A stretch of 50,550 nt of DNA from NCBI GenBank assembly GCA_028287035.1, contig JAQBQL010000088.1, forward strand, positions 1 through 50,550, given 5' to 3'. A model generated the notes under the pieces. That model made no database searches. It was not told the DNA's origin and worked only from the letters and a program-made list of their open reading frames with translations. The stretch comes from Labilithrix sp. Lineage in GTDB: Bacteria; Myxococcota; Polyangia; Polyangiales; Polyangiaceae. A program made the translations under genes and the position numbers. This document shows positions 26,800 through 34,604 of the stretch, one piece after another; the stretch's first letter is position 1, and each line of letters opens with the position of its first letter.

Positions 26800-28760
26800 T
26801 CGTCCTCCCAGGGCAGCTCCGCCCGTAGTCCCACGTAGAACACCCGGCCCAGCGGCGGACGGAGGTCGCCGACCCGCCCTGCCTCCTGCCGCTGATCGGC
26901 CAGGTTCAGGACCCCCACGTATCCCGACGATCCGGGCCACAGCGCATGCGAGGCGCGGAGATCGATCGTCGTCATTGCCGGTGATCGCTGCGCCGGGCTA
27001 ACGTAGGCGTCCGTCACCACGCGGACCCGCGCATATCCCTCGATCCCGAGGAGCGGGGCTCCGCGGAGGGAGGCGGTGACGGTGTGCGGCGGTCGACCCG
27101 TGAGCGGCACGTCCTCGACGTCGTTCCGGGTCCAGAGGTAGTCGTACGACGCCTCGGCGCGGAAGCGATCGCCGAGCTGGAGCGCCGCGTCGGCACTGCC
27201 CCCGAACGTGCGTGCTCTTCCGAAGTTGCGATACGTGTAGTCGGTGACGCCGGCCGAGGAGCTCCCGCGCGCGAGATCGACATCGATGAGGTCGTCGACC
27301 CAGTTCGCGAAGGTGCCGGCGCGCAGGCGTAGCTCCCGGGCGGGCTGGACGGTGACGTCGGCATTCGCGCCCCACGATGTCTCCGGACGCAGATCCGGCG
27401 CGCCGAGAACGCGATAGCCGAATGCCGAGTGGTCGAAGGTGAAGCCGAGCTCCTTGGCGCTCGGCGCCCGGAACCCACGACCGCCGGAGACACGCACGTG
27501 CAGCGGCTCGGCTGGACGCCACGCGAGCGCCAGCCGCGGAGTGACGGCGCTGCCGTAGCGGGAGCTCGTCTCGCCGCGGAGGCCGGGGAGCACCGTGAAG
27601 CGGCGGCCGATCCGCCACTGCAGCTGCCCGTACGGCGCGACGGTGGCGACGCGACGGGGTTCCACCTCCTCGCCCTGCGACGTCATGAGGCCGCTCGCGA
27701 GGCTCTCCACCTTCACGACGGACTGGCGATAGTCATCGACCTGGGCGCGCGTGCCGACCACCCAGGTCCGCGGACCGTCGGCCACCGTGGCGATGCCCTC
27801 CAGGCTCTGCATCCGCTGCGAGCGCTCGTGCGTCTCGCCGACCGACGAGCCGCGCTGGACGGCGGCGGTCGTGCCGTCCACCCACTGACGCCCGAGCGTG
27901 AGGCGCAGGTTCGAGCCGCGGCCGAGGTCGACCGTCTCCACGACGTGCACCGTGAAGCGGTCCGTCGTCGCCGGCTGATCGACGAGGTAACGGCCGAGGC
28001 CCGGTGCCACCTGAGACGACAGACCGTCCGACGTGTCGTGGAGCCAGCGCGCGCGGACCCGCACGTCGACCCGCTCGCCGAGGCTGGTCCCGGCGCTCGG
28101 ACCGAGCAGGAAGCGCGAGGTCGCGGGCACCTGCAGGTCGGGCAGCCCGGGCGTACCCTGGAGGCCGTCCTGCCGGGTGAGGCCGGTGTCGAGACGGGCC
28201 CACGTGCGCCCCTCGCGGTATGCGGCGTTCGCCTGGAGCACGAGCCCCCGGTAGCTGCGGCCCTCGAGACGCACGTGGCCGCTCGGTCCGGACCGGCGAG
28301 GCGGCGCGGTGAGGATGTTCACCACGCCGCCGATCGCGCTCGAGCCGTAGAGGGCGCTGGTGGGGCCGGTGACGATCTCGATGCGCGACAGATCGGCCGT
28401 CGGCACGCTCGCGAGGTCGATCGCTCCGCCGATGTCGCCGACCACCGGCTCGCCGTCCTCGAGCACGAGGACGCGCTGCAGATCGAACCCCTGGATCTGG
28501 ATGGCGCTCGGCCCGCCCAGGTAGCCGTAGGCTCCGGGATTCACCTGCACGCCGGGCTGGGACGAGAGCGCCTCGCCGACGTTCGTGGCGCCGCGGCGCT
28601 CGGCCTCCTCGCGCGTCACCACGTCGACCTTCACCGTCGCGCGCTGCGAGCTCTCGGGCGTGCGCGTACCGGTGACGACGACGGTGTCGTCGTCGCCGTG
28701 GGCGCGTCGGGCGAAGGGCAGGGAACAGACGGCGAGCACGAGCGCGAGGCCTCTCTTCAC
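26796..28760 (-). CDS. hmuR: TonB-dependent haem receptor
   Basis: 654 residues from GTG (complement of 28758-28760), which begins a normal signal peptide (LALVLAVCSLPFARRAHG). TonB box region DTVVVTGTR (~25-33). The plug domain (~40-150) has VDVVTREEAERRGATNVGEAL, IQIQGFDLQRVLVLEDGEP and the end SALYGSSAIGGVVNIL. The barrel carries the haem-receptor FRAP motif at ~430-433, a His at ~444, and APDLRPE where NPDL/NPNL is usual; the FRAP-His-NPDL arrangement is characteristic of HmuR/HemR/BhuR receptors. C-terminal strand GRVFYVGLRAELPW. An ATG 48 bases upstream would place the Fur-like palindrome inside the gene, so the GTG is preferred. First gene of the haem operon. Confidence 0.92.
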   Translation of the reverse strand: MKRGLALVLAVCSLPFARRAHGDDDTVVVTGTRTPESSQRATVKVDVVTREEAERRGATNVGEALSSQPGVQVNPGAYGYLGGPSAIQIQGFDLQRVLVLEDGEPVVGDIGGAIDLASVPTADLSRIEIVTGPTSALYGSSAIGGVVNILTAPPRRSGPSGHVRLEGRSYRGLVLQANAAYREGRTWARLDTGLTRQDGLQGTPGLPDLQVPATSRFLLGPSAGTSLGERVDVRVRARWLHDTSDGLSSQVAPGLGRYLVDQPATTDRFTVHVVETVDLGRGSNLRLTLGRQWVDGTTAAVQRGSSVGETHERSQRMQSLEGIATVADGPRTWVVGTRAQVDDYRQSVVKVESLASGLMTSQGEEVEPRRVATVAPYGQLQWRIGRRFTVLPGLRGETSSRYGSAVTPRLALAWRPAEPLHVRVSGGRGFRAPSAKELGFTFDHSAFGYRVLGAPDLRPETSWGANADVTVQPARELRLRAGTFANWVDDLIDVDLARGSSSAGVTDYTYRNFGRARTFGGSADAALQLGDRFRAEASYDYLWTRNDVEDVPLTGRPPHTVTASLRGAPLLGIEGYARVRVVTDAYVSPAQRSPAMTTIDLRASHALWPGSSGYVGVLNLADQRQEAGRVGDLRPPLGRVFYVGLRAELPWEDE

Positions 28761-28778
28761 GGCTGGCGTGGCGTGTTG

Positions 28779-28801
28779 TTGAAAATGAAAACCACTTTCA
28801 A
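28779..28801. promoter_or_regulatory. Fur-box-like inverted repeat ahead of the haem operon
   Basis: TTGAAAATG, AAAAC, CACTTTCAA: nine-base arms with one mismatch and a five-base spacer, in a markedly AT-rich patch. It begins 19 bases upstream of the receptor GTG and also lies in the 114-base gap to the divergent lipoprotein at 28875. Position, symmetry and composition suit iron-responsive repression by Fur, but the regulator is inferred, not shown. Confidence 0.6.
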
Positions 28802-28874
28802 GAAGCACTTAGCCAGGCAACGGCCGCGTCGTCAAGGTGTAAGCGCCGGCCCCCCTCGGCCGTTCCGCCGGGCC

Positions 28875-29570
28875 ATGAACGCTTGCTGCCTCGTCCTCGC
28901 TTCGCTTCTCTCGCTGGTCGTCGGCTGCGGCGGCACCACGTACCAGGCGAGCGCCGGCACCGCGCTCGATGTCGACGGCGGGGGCAAGGAGGTCGACGAC
29001 GCGGACGTTCTCAAGGCCTTCCAGGCGTCCCCGCAGATCGGCGAGAAGATCCGCGTCGCCTACTTCACCTTCGACGGCGCGCACTCCGAGGACACGACGA
29101 GCGCGCTCGCCTCGGTGCCGAACGTCGCGAGCGTCTATCCGATCCCGACGCTCCTCGTGACCGGCCAGCGGCGCTTCCAGGAGCCCGGTCCGCTCCAGGC
29201 GCTCTCCATCAAGAAGCTGCGCCTCCTCGCAGCGCGCGGGCACGCCGACGTGCTCGTGGTGTTCGACCACGGTTACCGCGGCGGCGGCGTGAACGGCTGG
29301 GCCGCGCTCAACGTGCTGCTCGTTCCGATGCTCTTCACGCCGTGGATGTCGAACCGCACCGAGAGCTACGCGCAGGCGCACGTCATCGACGTCCGCAACG
29401 GCTACGTCTACGGCGAGGTCTCGGCCGAGGAGAAGGGCGGCAGCGGAGCCGTCACCATCTATGGTCCCTCGGTCGCCGACGTCGCCGACGAGCAGTGGCC
29501 CCGCGTTCTCGGCGGCGTGAAGGTCAAGCTCGGCGAGACGCTGCGGCCGACCCTCGTTGCCGCGCCGTAA
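28875..29570 (+). CDS. Lipoprotein of unknown function
   Basis: 231 residues. Signal peptide CLVLASLLSLVVGC, with lipobox VVGC near residue 18. The mature protein is mixed alpha/beta with KIRVAYFTFDGAHSEDT, PNVASVYPIPTLLVTG, ADVLVVFDHGYRGG and HVIDVRNGYVYGEVSAEE. The last phrase resembles envelope proteins that compare or adjust components, but no family is recognised. No membrane segment beyond the signal, except a hydrophobic AALNVLLVPMLF around residue 145. It is divergent from the haem operon across the Fur-like site, so it might be co-regulated. Confidence 0.7.
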   Translation: MNACCLVLASLLSLVVGCGGTTYQASAGTALDVDGGGKEVDDADVLKAFQASPQIGEKIRVAYFTFDGAHSEDTTSALASVPNVASVYPIPTLLVTGQRRFQEPGPLQALSIKKLRLLAARGHADVLVVFDHGYRGGGVNGWAALNVLLVPMLFTPWMSNRTESYAQAHVIDVRNGYVYGEVSAEEKGGSGAVTIYGPSVADVADEQWPRVLGGVKVKLGETLRPTLVAAP

Positions 29571-29619
29571 TGTTCGGGCTCGCGTGGGCGCTGCAGGAGC
29601 GTTCGGCGGGCGAGGCGGG

Positions 29620-29625
29620 TATACT
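29620..29625 (+). promoter_or_regulatory. -10-like TATACT before the vWA-like lipoprotein
   Basis: TATACT in otherwise GC-rich sequence, 11 bases before the ATG at 29637, which would make the transcript almost leaderless. No clear -35 element at the proper distance, so this is tentative. Confidence 0.3.
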
Positions 29626-29636
29626 CGAGCGACGTC

Positions 29637-31100
29637 ATGGGACCTCGCCGCACCTCCGCCCTCGCGCGCGCCGTCGCCGCCCTCGTGGCGCTGGCGGGCC
29701 CGGTCGTCGCGGGCTGCGAGCGTCCGCTCGTGGCGAAGGACGGGACGCTCGCGTTCCAGGAGAAGGGCGGCAGCGGGCACGGGGCGTCCGTGATCACCGC
29801 GAACGGTGTCGAGTATCGCGACAACGCCGACCTGCCGACGCCGGCGCTGCGCCGCACCGCCGACGAGCCGTGGCGCGCGCCGATCGGCTTCATCGTCCCC
29901 AAGGATGGCCGCTTCACGCAGACGAGCCGGCCCACCGTGCTCGCCACGCAGGGCCTCGCGATCGTCCTCCGTCCCAGCGACACGCGGCTGCCTTCGTGGG
30001 GCGGTGAGGTGCTCGTGCGCGTCGACGTCATCGCGCCGGCCGGAGAGGGCGCGGCCCGCTGGGGCGAGAACGTCGCCATCATCCTCGACGGCGACGGGCC
30101 CGACGCGCCGGACCTCGCCGACGCGGCGCTCGGGCAGCTCGCCGGTCGCGACCGCGTCACCGTCATCGACACCCAGGGCGCGCAGGTCGTCGTGCCGATG
30201 ATGCCGGCGTCCCATCGTTCGATGGTCGTCGCGGCCCTGAAGAACCACCTGCGGAGCCGGCGCGGCCCGCGGAACATGGTGAGCGCGCTGCAGAAGGGCG
30301 CGGCCGCCATCGCGTCGCCCGAGATCACGCAGCGCATCCTCGTCCTCACCGAGTCGCCGATGAGCACGACGGACGCGGCCGAGGTCTCGAAGCTCCAGCA
30401 GCGCGGCGTGCAGATCGGCGCCATCAAGACGCGCGGCGACGACCTCGAGGCGCGTCTCGACGCGCTCCGCACGCAGATCCCGCAGGCGGGTCTCACCACG
30501 TTCCGCAATGTGAAGCTCACCTTCGAGGGCACGCCCGCGCCGTCCCACGTCCTCGAGGTCACCGGCGGCGAGGCCCGCTGGCAGCTCGACGCCGGGGAGC
30601 TCGTCCTCGGGAACGTCCGCGCGGGCGAGGCACGGACCGAGATCGTCCGGGTCACCGTGCCTCCGTGGGTGCCGGGAGAGTCGTTCCGCTTCACCGTCAC
30701 TGCCCACGTGGACGATCTGAGCTGGGGCGGCCCGCGCGACTTCTCGGCGGAGGTCCCGTGCATCTACGACGACGACATCGAGCGCATCGCCAAGTCACGC
30801 CACGGTGACGTCATCGCGTACTCGTCGGCGATGGCGACCCTCCGCCGCCTCGACGAGGCGTTCGTCGGCGACGGCGTCGCGAAGGCGGGCGGCCTCCGTC
30901 GCATCGCCGAGATGCACGCGAGCTCGATGAAGCTGCTCGCGCGCGACACCAAGGACTTCGCGATCCAGGAGCAGGCCGACCTCCTCGTCGCGCTCCTCGC
31001 CACGACGAAGAACGATGCGACGCCGCCTCCGCCGGCCGCCTCCGCCTCCGTCAGCGAGACGCCCGCGCGCACGCCCGTGACCGCCAGCTCGACGCGCTGA
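29637..31100 (+). CDS. Lipoprotein with degenerate vWA-like domain
   Basis: 487 residues. Signal with VVAGC as the lipobox. Residues ~60-290 look like a Rossmann-type von Willebrand A fold: VAIILDGDGPDAPDLADAALGQL for strand 1/helix 1, RVTVIDTQGAQVVVPM, then ILVLTESPMSTTDAAEV and IGAIKTR. The MIDAS motif DxSxS is replaced by DGDGPD, so metal-dependent ligand binding is doubtful. Residues ~300-370 resemble a beta-sandwich, followed by a helical region and a Pro/Ala/Ser-rich tail. This arrangement is similar to vWA-domain proteins with a C-terminal Ig-like module, but the role is unknown. Same strand as the preceding lipoprotein, 66 bases apart. Confidence 0.68.
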   Translation: MGPRRTSALARAVAALVALAGPVVAGCERPLVAKDGTLAFQEKGGSGHGASVITANGVEYRDNADLPTPALRRTADEPWRAPIGFIVPKDGRFTQTSRPTVLATQGLAIVLRPSDTRLPSWGGEVLVRVDVIAPAGEGAARWGENVAIILDGDGPDAPDLADAALGQLAGRDRVTVIDTQGAQVVVPMMPASHRSMVVAALKNHLRSRRGPRNMVSALQKGAAAIASPEITQRILVLTESPMSTTDAAEVSKLQQRGVQIGAIKTRGDDLEARLDALRTQIPQAGLTTFRNVKLTFEGTPAPSHVLEVTGGEARWQLDAGELVLGNVRAGEARTEIVRVTVPPWVPGESFRFTVTAHVDDLSWGGPRDFSAEVPCIYDDDIERIAKSRHGDVIAYSSAMATLRRLDEAFVGDGVAKAGGLRRIAEMHASSMKLLARDTKDFAIQEQADLLVALLATTKNDATPPPPAASASVSETPARTPVTASSTR

Positions 31101-31296
31101 TCCCCGGGATACCACGTAGGACGCCGGTGAAGCGTTGCCCGGCCACTGAACGTCCGGCTGGCGGTGGGTGGGTCGCTCGTGCGCGGACGAGGGCCGTCCA
31201 CCCCCGCTGAGAATTTCCGCGTCGACCATCGCCTGCGCAGCGCGTCCGGCGTACGGTCCACGTTCACCAGTTGCATCGGCCCGGGGGGGCCTGGCC

Positions 31297-33108
31297 ATGA
31301 AACACGACGCTTGGATGGAGCCGGTGCGAGCGCCGGCGGGGCTGCTTGTCAGCGAACCGACGGCGAGTGAGCGGGTCTGGCCGCTCGCGATCGTCGTGGT
31401 CGAGGGAGAGCTCGAGGCGCGCACCTCGCTGGTCCGGTCGCTCGTCGCGCGCGGCCACACGGTGCGCGCGGCGAGCACGCTCGGAGCGGCGCGGCTCGCC
31501 CTCGCGGAGTCCCGCCCCGACGTGGTGCTCTGCGCGTGGAGCCTGAGCGACGGCTCGGGCCTCGCGCTGTGCGATCTCATCCGGGCGGCCGACGGCGAGC
31601 CGTATACCTACTTCATCCTCGCGACCCGCGGCGAGGAGCGCGAGCGGCTCTTCCGCGCCATGGAGGCGGGCGCCGACGACTACCAGCGCAAGCCGGTCGA
31701 TCTCGAGGAGCTCGATGCGCGGCTCGTGCTCGCGAGCCGCGTGGTCGCCCTGCACCGGCGGCTGCGCGAACAAGCGGACGTCCTCGCGCGCGAGAGCCGC
31801 CGCTTCTACGTCGCCTCGCACACGGACGCCCTCACCGGCGTCGGCAACCGGCTCGCGCTCGAGGAGGGGCTGCGCAGCGCCGCCGCCCGGTTCACGCGCT
31901 ACGGGCGCCCCGTGAGCCTCGCGATGTGCGACGTCGACTGGTTCAAGCGCTTCAACGACACGTCCGGGCACCTCGCCGGCGACGAGGCGCTGCGCTGCAT
32001 CGCGCGCGCGATCCGCGCCGAGCTACGGGACTGCGATCACGTCTATCGCTACGGGGGCGAGGAGCTCGTGGTCGTCCTTCCCGAGCAGCGGCTCGGCGAG
32101 GCGGTGCTCGCGGCCGAGCGGGTGCGGCGAGCGGTGGAGCGCCTGAGGCTCGCGACGTCGACCGGCGAGGGCAGCGTCACGATGAGCGCGGGGGTCGCCG
32201 AGCTGACCGCCGGCGAGGACACGACGTCGTGGCTCGCGCGCGCGGACGACGCGCTCTACCTCGCCAAGCGGAGCGGCCGCAACCGCGTGGAGCCCGCACC
32301 GCACGACGCCCACGCCGTTCTCCAGGAGCCCATTGGCCGCGGGCAGCGGGCAGCGGACGAGGGCCGGACGCACTCCCCCGAGGACGTCAGCGCGCGCGAG
32401 GAGCTGCTCACCATCGTCGCTCATGACCTGCGCGGCCCGCTCTCCACGCTGCTGCTCGCCACGCACGACGCGGGCGATCTCGCCGATGCCGAGCGCCGCC
32501 TGACGATCGCGCGGCGCGCGGCGCGTCGCATGAGCAAGCTCGTCGAGGACCTGCTCGACGCCGCGCGCATCGAGGCCGGCAACCTGCTGCTCTCGCTCGT
32601 CCCGAACCGGGCGTCGGCGGTCCTCGAGGAGCTGCGCGCCGCGCTCGCGCCCATCGCCGAGGCCGATGGCGTCGAGCTCCGCATCTCCTGCGTCGAGGAC
32701 TTCGAGCTACCTTGCGCCCTCGACCGCCTCGTCCAGGTCCTCGTTAACCTCGGCGCGAACGCGATCAACTTCAGCCGCCCCGGCCAGGAGGTGCGTGTCA
32801 CGTGCACACGAACCGGGAGCCAGGCGTGCTTCACCGTCGAGGACGACGGGCCGGGCATCCCTCGTTCGCACCTCGGCCGGGTGCTCCACCGCGGCTTCCG
32901 CTCGAACCGCGGCCGCCGTCGCGGCGCAGGGCTCGGCCTCGCCATCGCGCGCGGCCTCGTGGAGGCGCACGGAGGAACGCTCAGCGTCACGAGCGACATC
33001 GGCCAGGGCGCGACCTTCCGCGTCAGCCTGGACGTCGCCGCGCCCCCCTCGGACGGCCGCTGGCACCTCGTCCCGAACGACATGGCGGCCGAGGAAGAAG
33101 AGGACTGA
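31297..33108 (+). CDS. Pseudo-receiver - GGDEF - histidine kinase hybrid
   Basis: 603 residues. Residues ~28-150 form a receiver-like domain whose phospho-acceptor Asp is Ala 80 (VVLCAWSLSDGSG) and whose first acidic pocket is VVVEGE; the late KPVDLEEL and the Thr at ~110 are kept. Residues ~170-332 are a GGDEF domain with GGEEL at 253-257 and an inhibitory RxxD (RDCD) five residues before it, plus DALTGVGNR and CDVDWFKRFND, so diguanylate cyclase activity is plausible. Residues ~365-585 are a histidine kinase core: His 376 in VAHDLRGP, N-box NLGANAINF, VEDDGPGIP and GAGLGLAIA. Cytosolic, no TM segment. Start ATG at 31297 chosen by domain position. The order REC-GGDEF-HK is unusual. Confidence 0.88.
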   Translation: MKHDAWMEPVRAPAGLLVSEPTASERVWPLAIVVVEGELEARTSLVRSLVARGHTVRAASTLGAARLALAESRPDVVLCAWSLSDGSGLALCDLIRAADGEPYTYFILATRGEERERLFRAMEAGADDYQRKPVDLEELDARLVLASRVVALHRRLREQADVLARESRRFYVASHTDALTGVGNRLALEEGLRSAAARFTRYGRPVSLAMCDVDWFKRFNDTSGHLAGDEALRCIARAIRAELRDCDHVYRYGGEELVVVLPEQRLGEAVLAAERVRRAVERLRLATSTGEGSVTMSAGVAELTAGEDTTSWLARADDALYLAKRSGRNRVEPAPHDAHAVLQEPIGRGQRAADEGRTHSPEDVSAREELLTIVAHDLRGPLSTLLLATHDAGDLADAERRLTIARRAARRMSKLVEDLLDAARIEAGNLLLSLVPNRASAVLEELRAALAPIAEADGVELRISCVEDFELPCALDRLVQVLVNLGANAINFSRPGQEVRVTCTRTGSQACFTVEDDGPGIPRSHLGRVLHRGFRSNRGRRRGAGLGLAIARGLVEAHGGTLSVTSDIGQGATFRVSLDVAAPPSDGRWHLVPNDMAAEEEED

Positions 33109-33124
33109 CGCGGCTCCGCGCGGC

Positions 33125-34600
33125 TCAGCGCGGGCGCGCCGCGAGCGCGGCGAGGAGCCTCGTGTGGATGCCGCCGAACGCGCCGTTCGACAGGAGCGCG
33201 ACGGTGTCGCCGCTCTTCGTGCCCGCCACGAGCGTGCCGAGGATGTCGTCGACGCTCGTCGCCGCGACCGCCTTCTCACCGATGGCGTGCGCGAGCTTCA
33301 CGAGATCGAGCCGTTCGTCCTCCGGGATGTTCGTGCGGCCGAGCGGCGCGAACAGCACGCGATCGGCGGCGCCGAAGGCGTGCACGTACTCCTCCTGGTG
33401 GAGCGCGCGGCAGGCGGTGGCGCTGCGCGGCTCGAACACCGCCCAGAGCGTGCCGCCCGGATGCTTGCTGCGGAGGGCGCGGAGCGTCTCGTCGACCGCT
33501 GTGGGATGGTGCGCGAAGTCGTCGTAGACGGCGACGCCGCCGGGCTGCCCGAGCAGATCCTGGCGGCGACGGACGCCCTTGAACGTGGCGAGCGCGGCGC
33601 GCGCCGTCGCGACGCCGACCCCGAAGCCCTCGGCACAGGCGGCGATCGCGCCGACCGCGTTGCGAACGTTGTGCGCGCCGGGCACCTCGAGGGCGAAGCG
33701 CCCGCAGAAGGAGCCGCCCGCGTAGAGATCGAAGGGCTGCGCGCCGGTGACCGCGTCGGGCGCCACCAGCGCGGCCTGCCAGGTCGGCGTGATGTCGCCG
33801 GTGTCGTCGCCCTCGAGGCCGTAGAAGACGGTCTTCGCGGTCGCGTGCTCGGCAACGATGCGCCGCACGCGGGCGTCGCGCGCGTCACACACGAGCACGC
33901 CGTCGCCGGGGACGAGCGCGGCGAGCTCCTCGAACTGCGCCTCGTACACGCCAGGGGAGGGATAGATGTCGATGTGGTCGTGCTCGATGCTCGTGATCAT
34001 CACGACGTCGTCGGGCGACCCGCCCACGTAGTCGAAGAACTTGGGCCGCTTGTTCCAGTAGACCGCGTCGTACTCGTCGCCCTCGACGACGAACGGAGCG
34101 GGCTTGGCGCTCGCGCCCGCGCTGCCCGTCACGAGCTTCCGCTTCGTCGACCCGATGGCCGCGCCGCTCGGGAAATTCTTGGGAAGCCCGCCGATGAAGA
34201 AGCCCGGCTCGAGGCCCGCCTCGCTCAGGATCCATGCGCACATCGACGAGGTTGTCGTCTTGCCGTGCGTGCCGGCGACGACGAGCGCGCGGCGCCGCGC
34301 CAGGAACTCGTCGCGGAGCGTGCCCGACATGCTCTCGCGGCGGAGGCCGAGCTCCTCGGCCCGCACCGCCTCCGCGTTGTCCTTCCGGATCGCGTTGCCG
34401 ACCACCACGAGGTCGAGCCCAGGCTCGAGGTGCGCGGCGTCGAATCCGTGCAGGCACCGGATGCCGGCCGCCTCGAGCGTCGGCCCCATCGGCGGATCGA
34501 ACGACGTGTCCGACCCGCTCACGTCGTGCCCCGCGTCGCGGAGGAGGAGGGCGAGCTGCCCCATGCCGGTCCCCGCGACGCCCACCAGATGAACGCGCAC
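33125..34600 (-). CDS. mpl: UDP-N-acetylmuramate:L-alanyl-gamma-D-glutamyl-meso-DAP ligase (Mpl)
   Basis: 491 residues from a GTG start (complement of 34598-34600). Mur-ligase family: N-terminal UDP-binding VHLVGVAGTGMG and SGSDTSFDPPM, ATP-binding THGKTTTSS, VVEGDEYDAVYWNKRPKF, SIEHDHIDIYP, GAHNVRNAVGA and DDFAHHPTA in the C-terminal domain. These favour Mpl over MurC, in particular the wording around EYDAVYWNKRPKF. Mpl joins recycled L-Ala-gamma-D-Glu-mDAP to UDP-MurNAc in murein recycling. Four bases separate it from the clpB-like stop, so the two are co-transcribed. Confidence 0.92.
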   Translation of the reverse strand: MRVHLVGVAGTGMGQLALLLRDAGHDVSGSDTSFDPPMGPTLEAAGIRCLHGFDAAHLEPGLDLVVVGNAIRKDNAEAVRAEELGLRRESMSGTLRDEFLARRRALVVAGTHGKTTTSSMCAWILSEAGLEPGFFIGGLPKNFPSGAAIGSTKRKLVTGSAGASAKPAPFVVEGDEYDAVYWNKRPKFFDYVGGSPDDVVMITSIEHDHIDIYPSPGVYEAQFEELAALVPGDGVLVCDARDARVRRIVAEHATAKTVFYGLEGDDTGDITPTWQAALVAPDAVTGAQPFDLYAGGSFCGRFALEVPGAHNVRNAVGAIAACAEGFGVGVATARAALATFKGVRRRQDLLGQPGGVAVYDDFAHHPTAVDETLRALRSKHPGGTLWAVFEPRSATACRALHQEEYVHAFGAADRVLFAPLGRTNIPEDERLDLVKLAHAIGEKAVAATSVDDILGTLVAGTKSGDTVALLSNGAFGGIHTRLLAALAARPR

Positions 34601-34604
34601 GCCC

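Noticed and set aside
28760..28808. ATG at 28808 as the start of the TonB receptor
   Set aside because: It would add 16 residues ahead of a normal signal peptide and place the Fur-like palindrome within the coding sequence.
28809..30707. Minus-strand frame of 632 codons opposite the two lipoproteins
   Set aside because: The plus strand has signal peptides and lipoboxes; the minus frame is Arg/Asp/Glu-rich antisense sequence.
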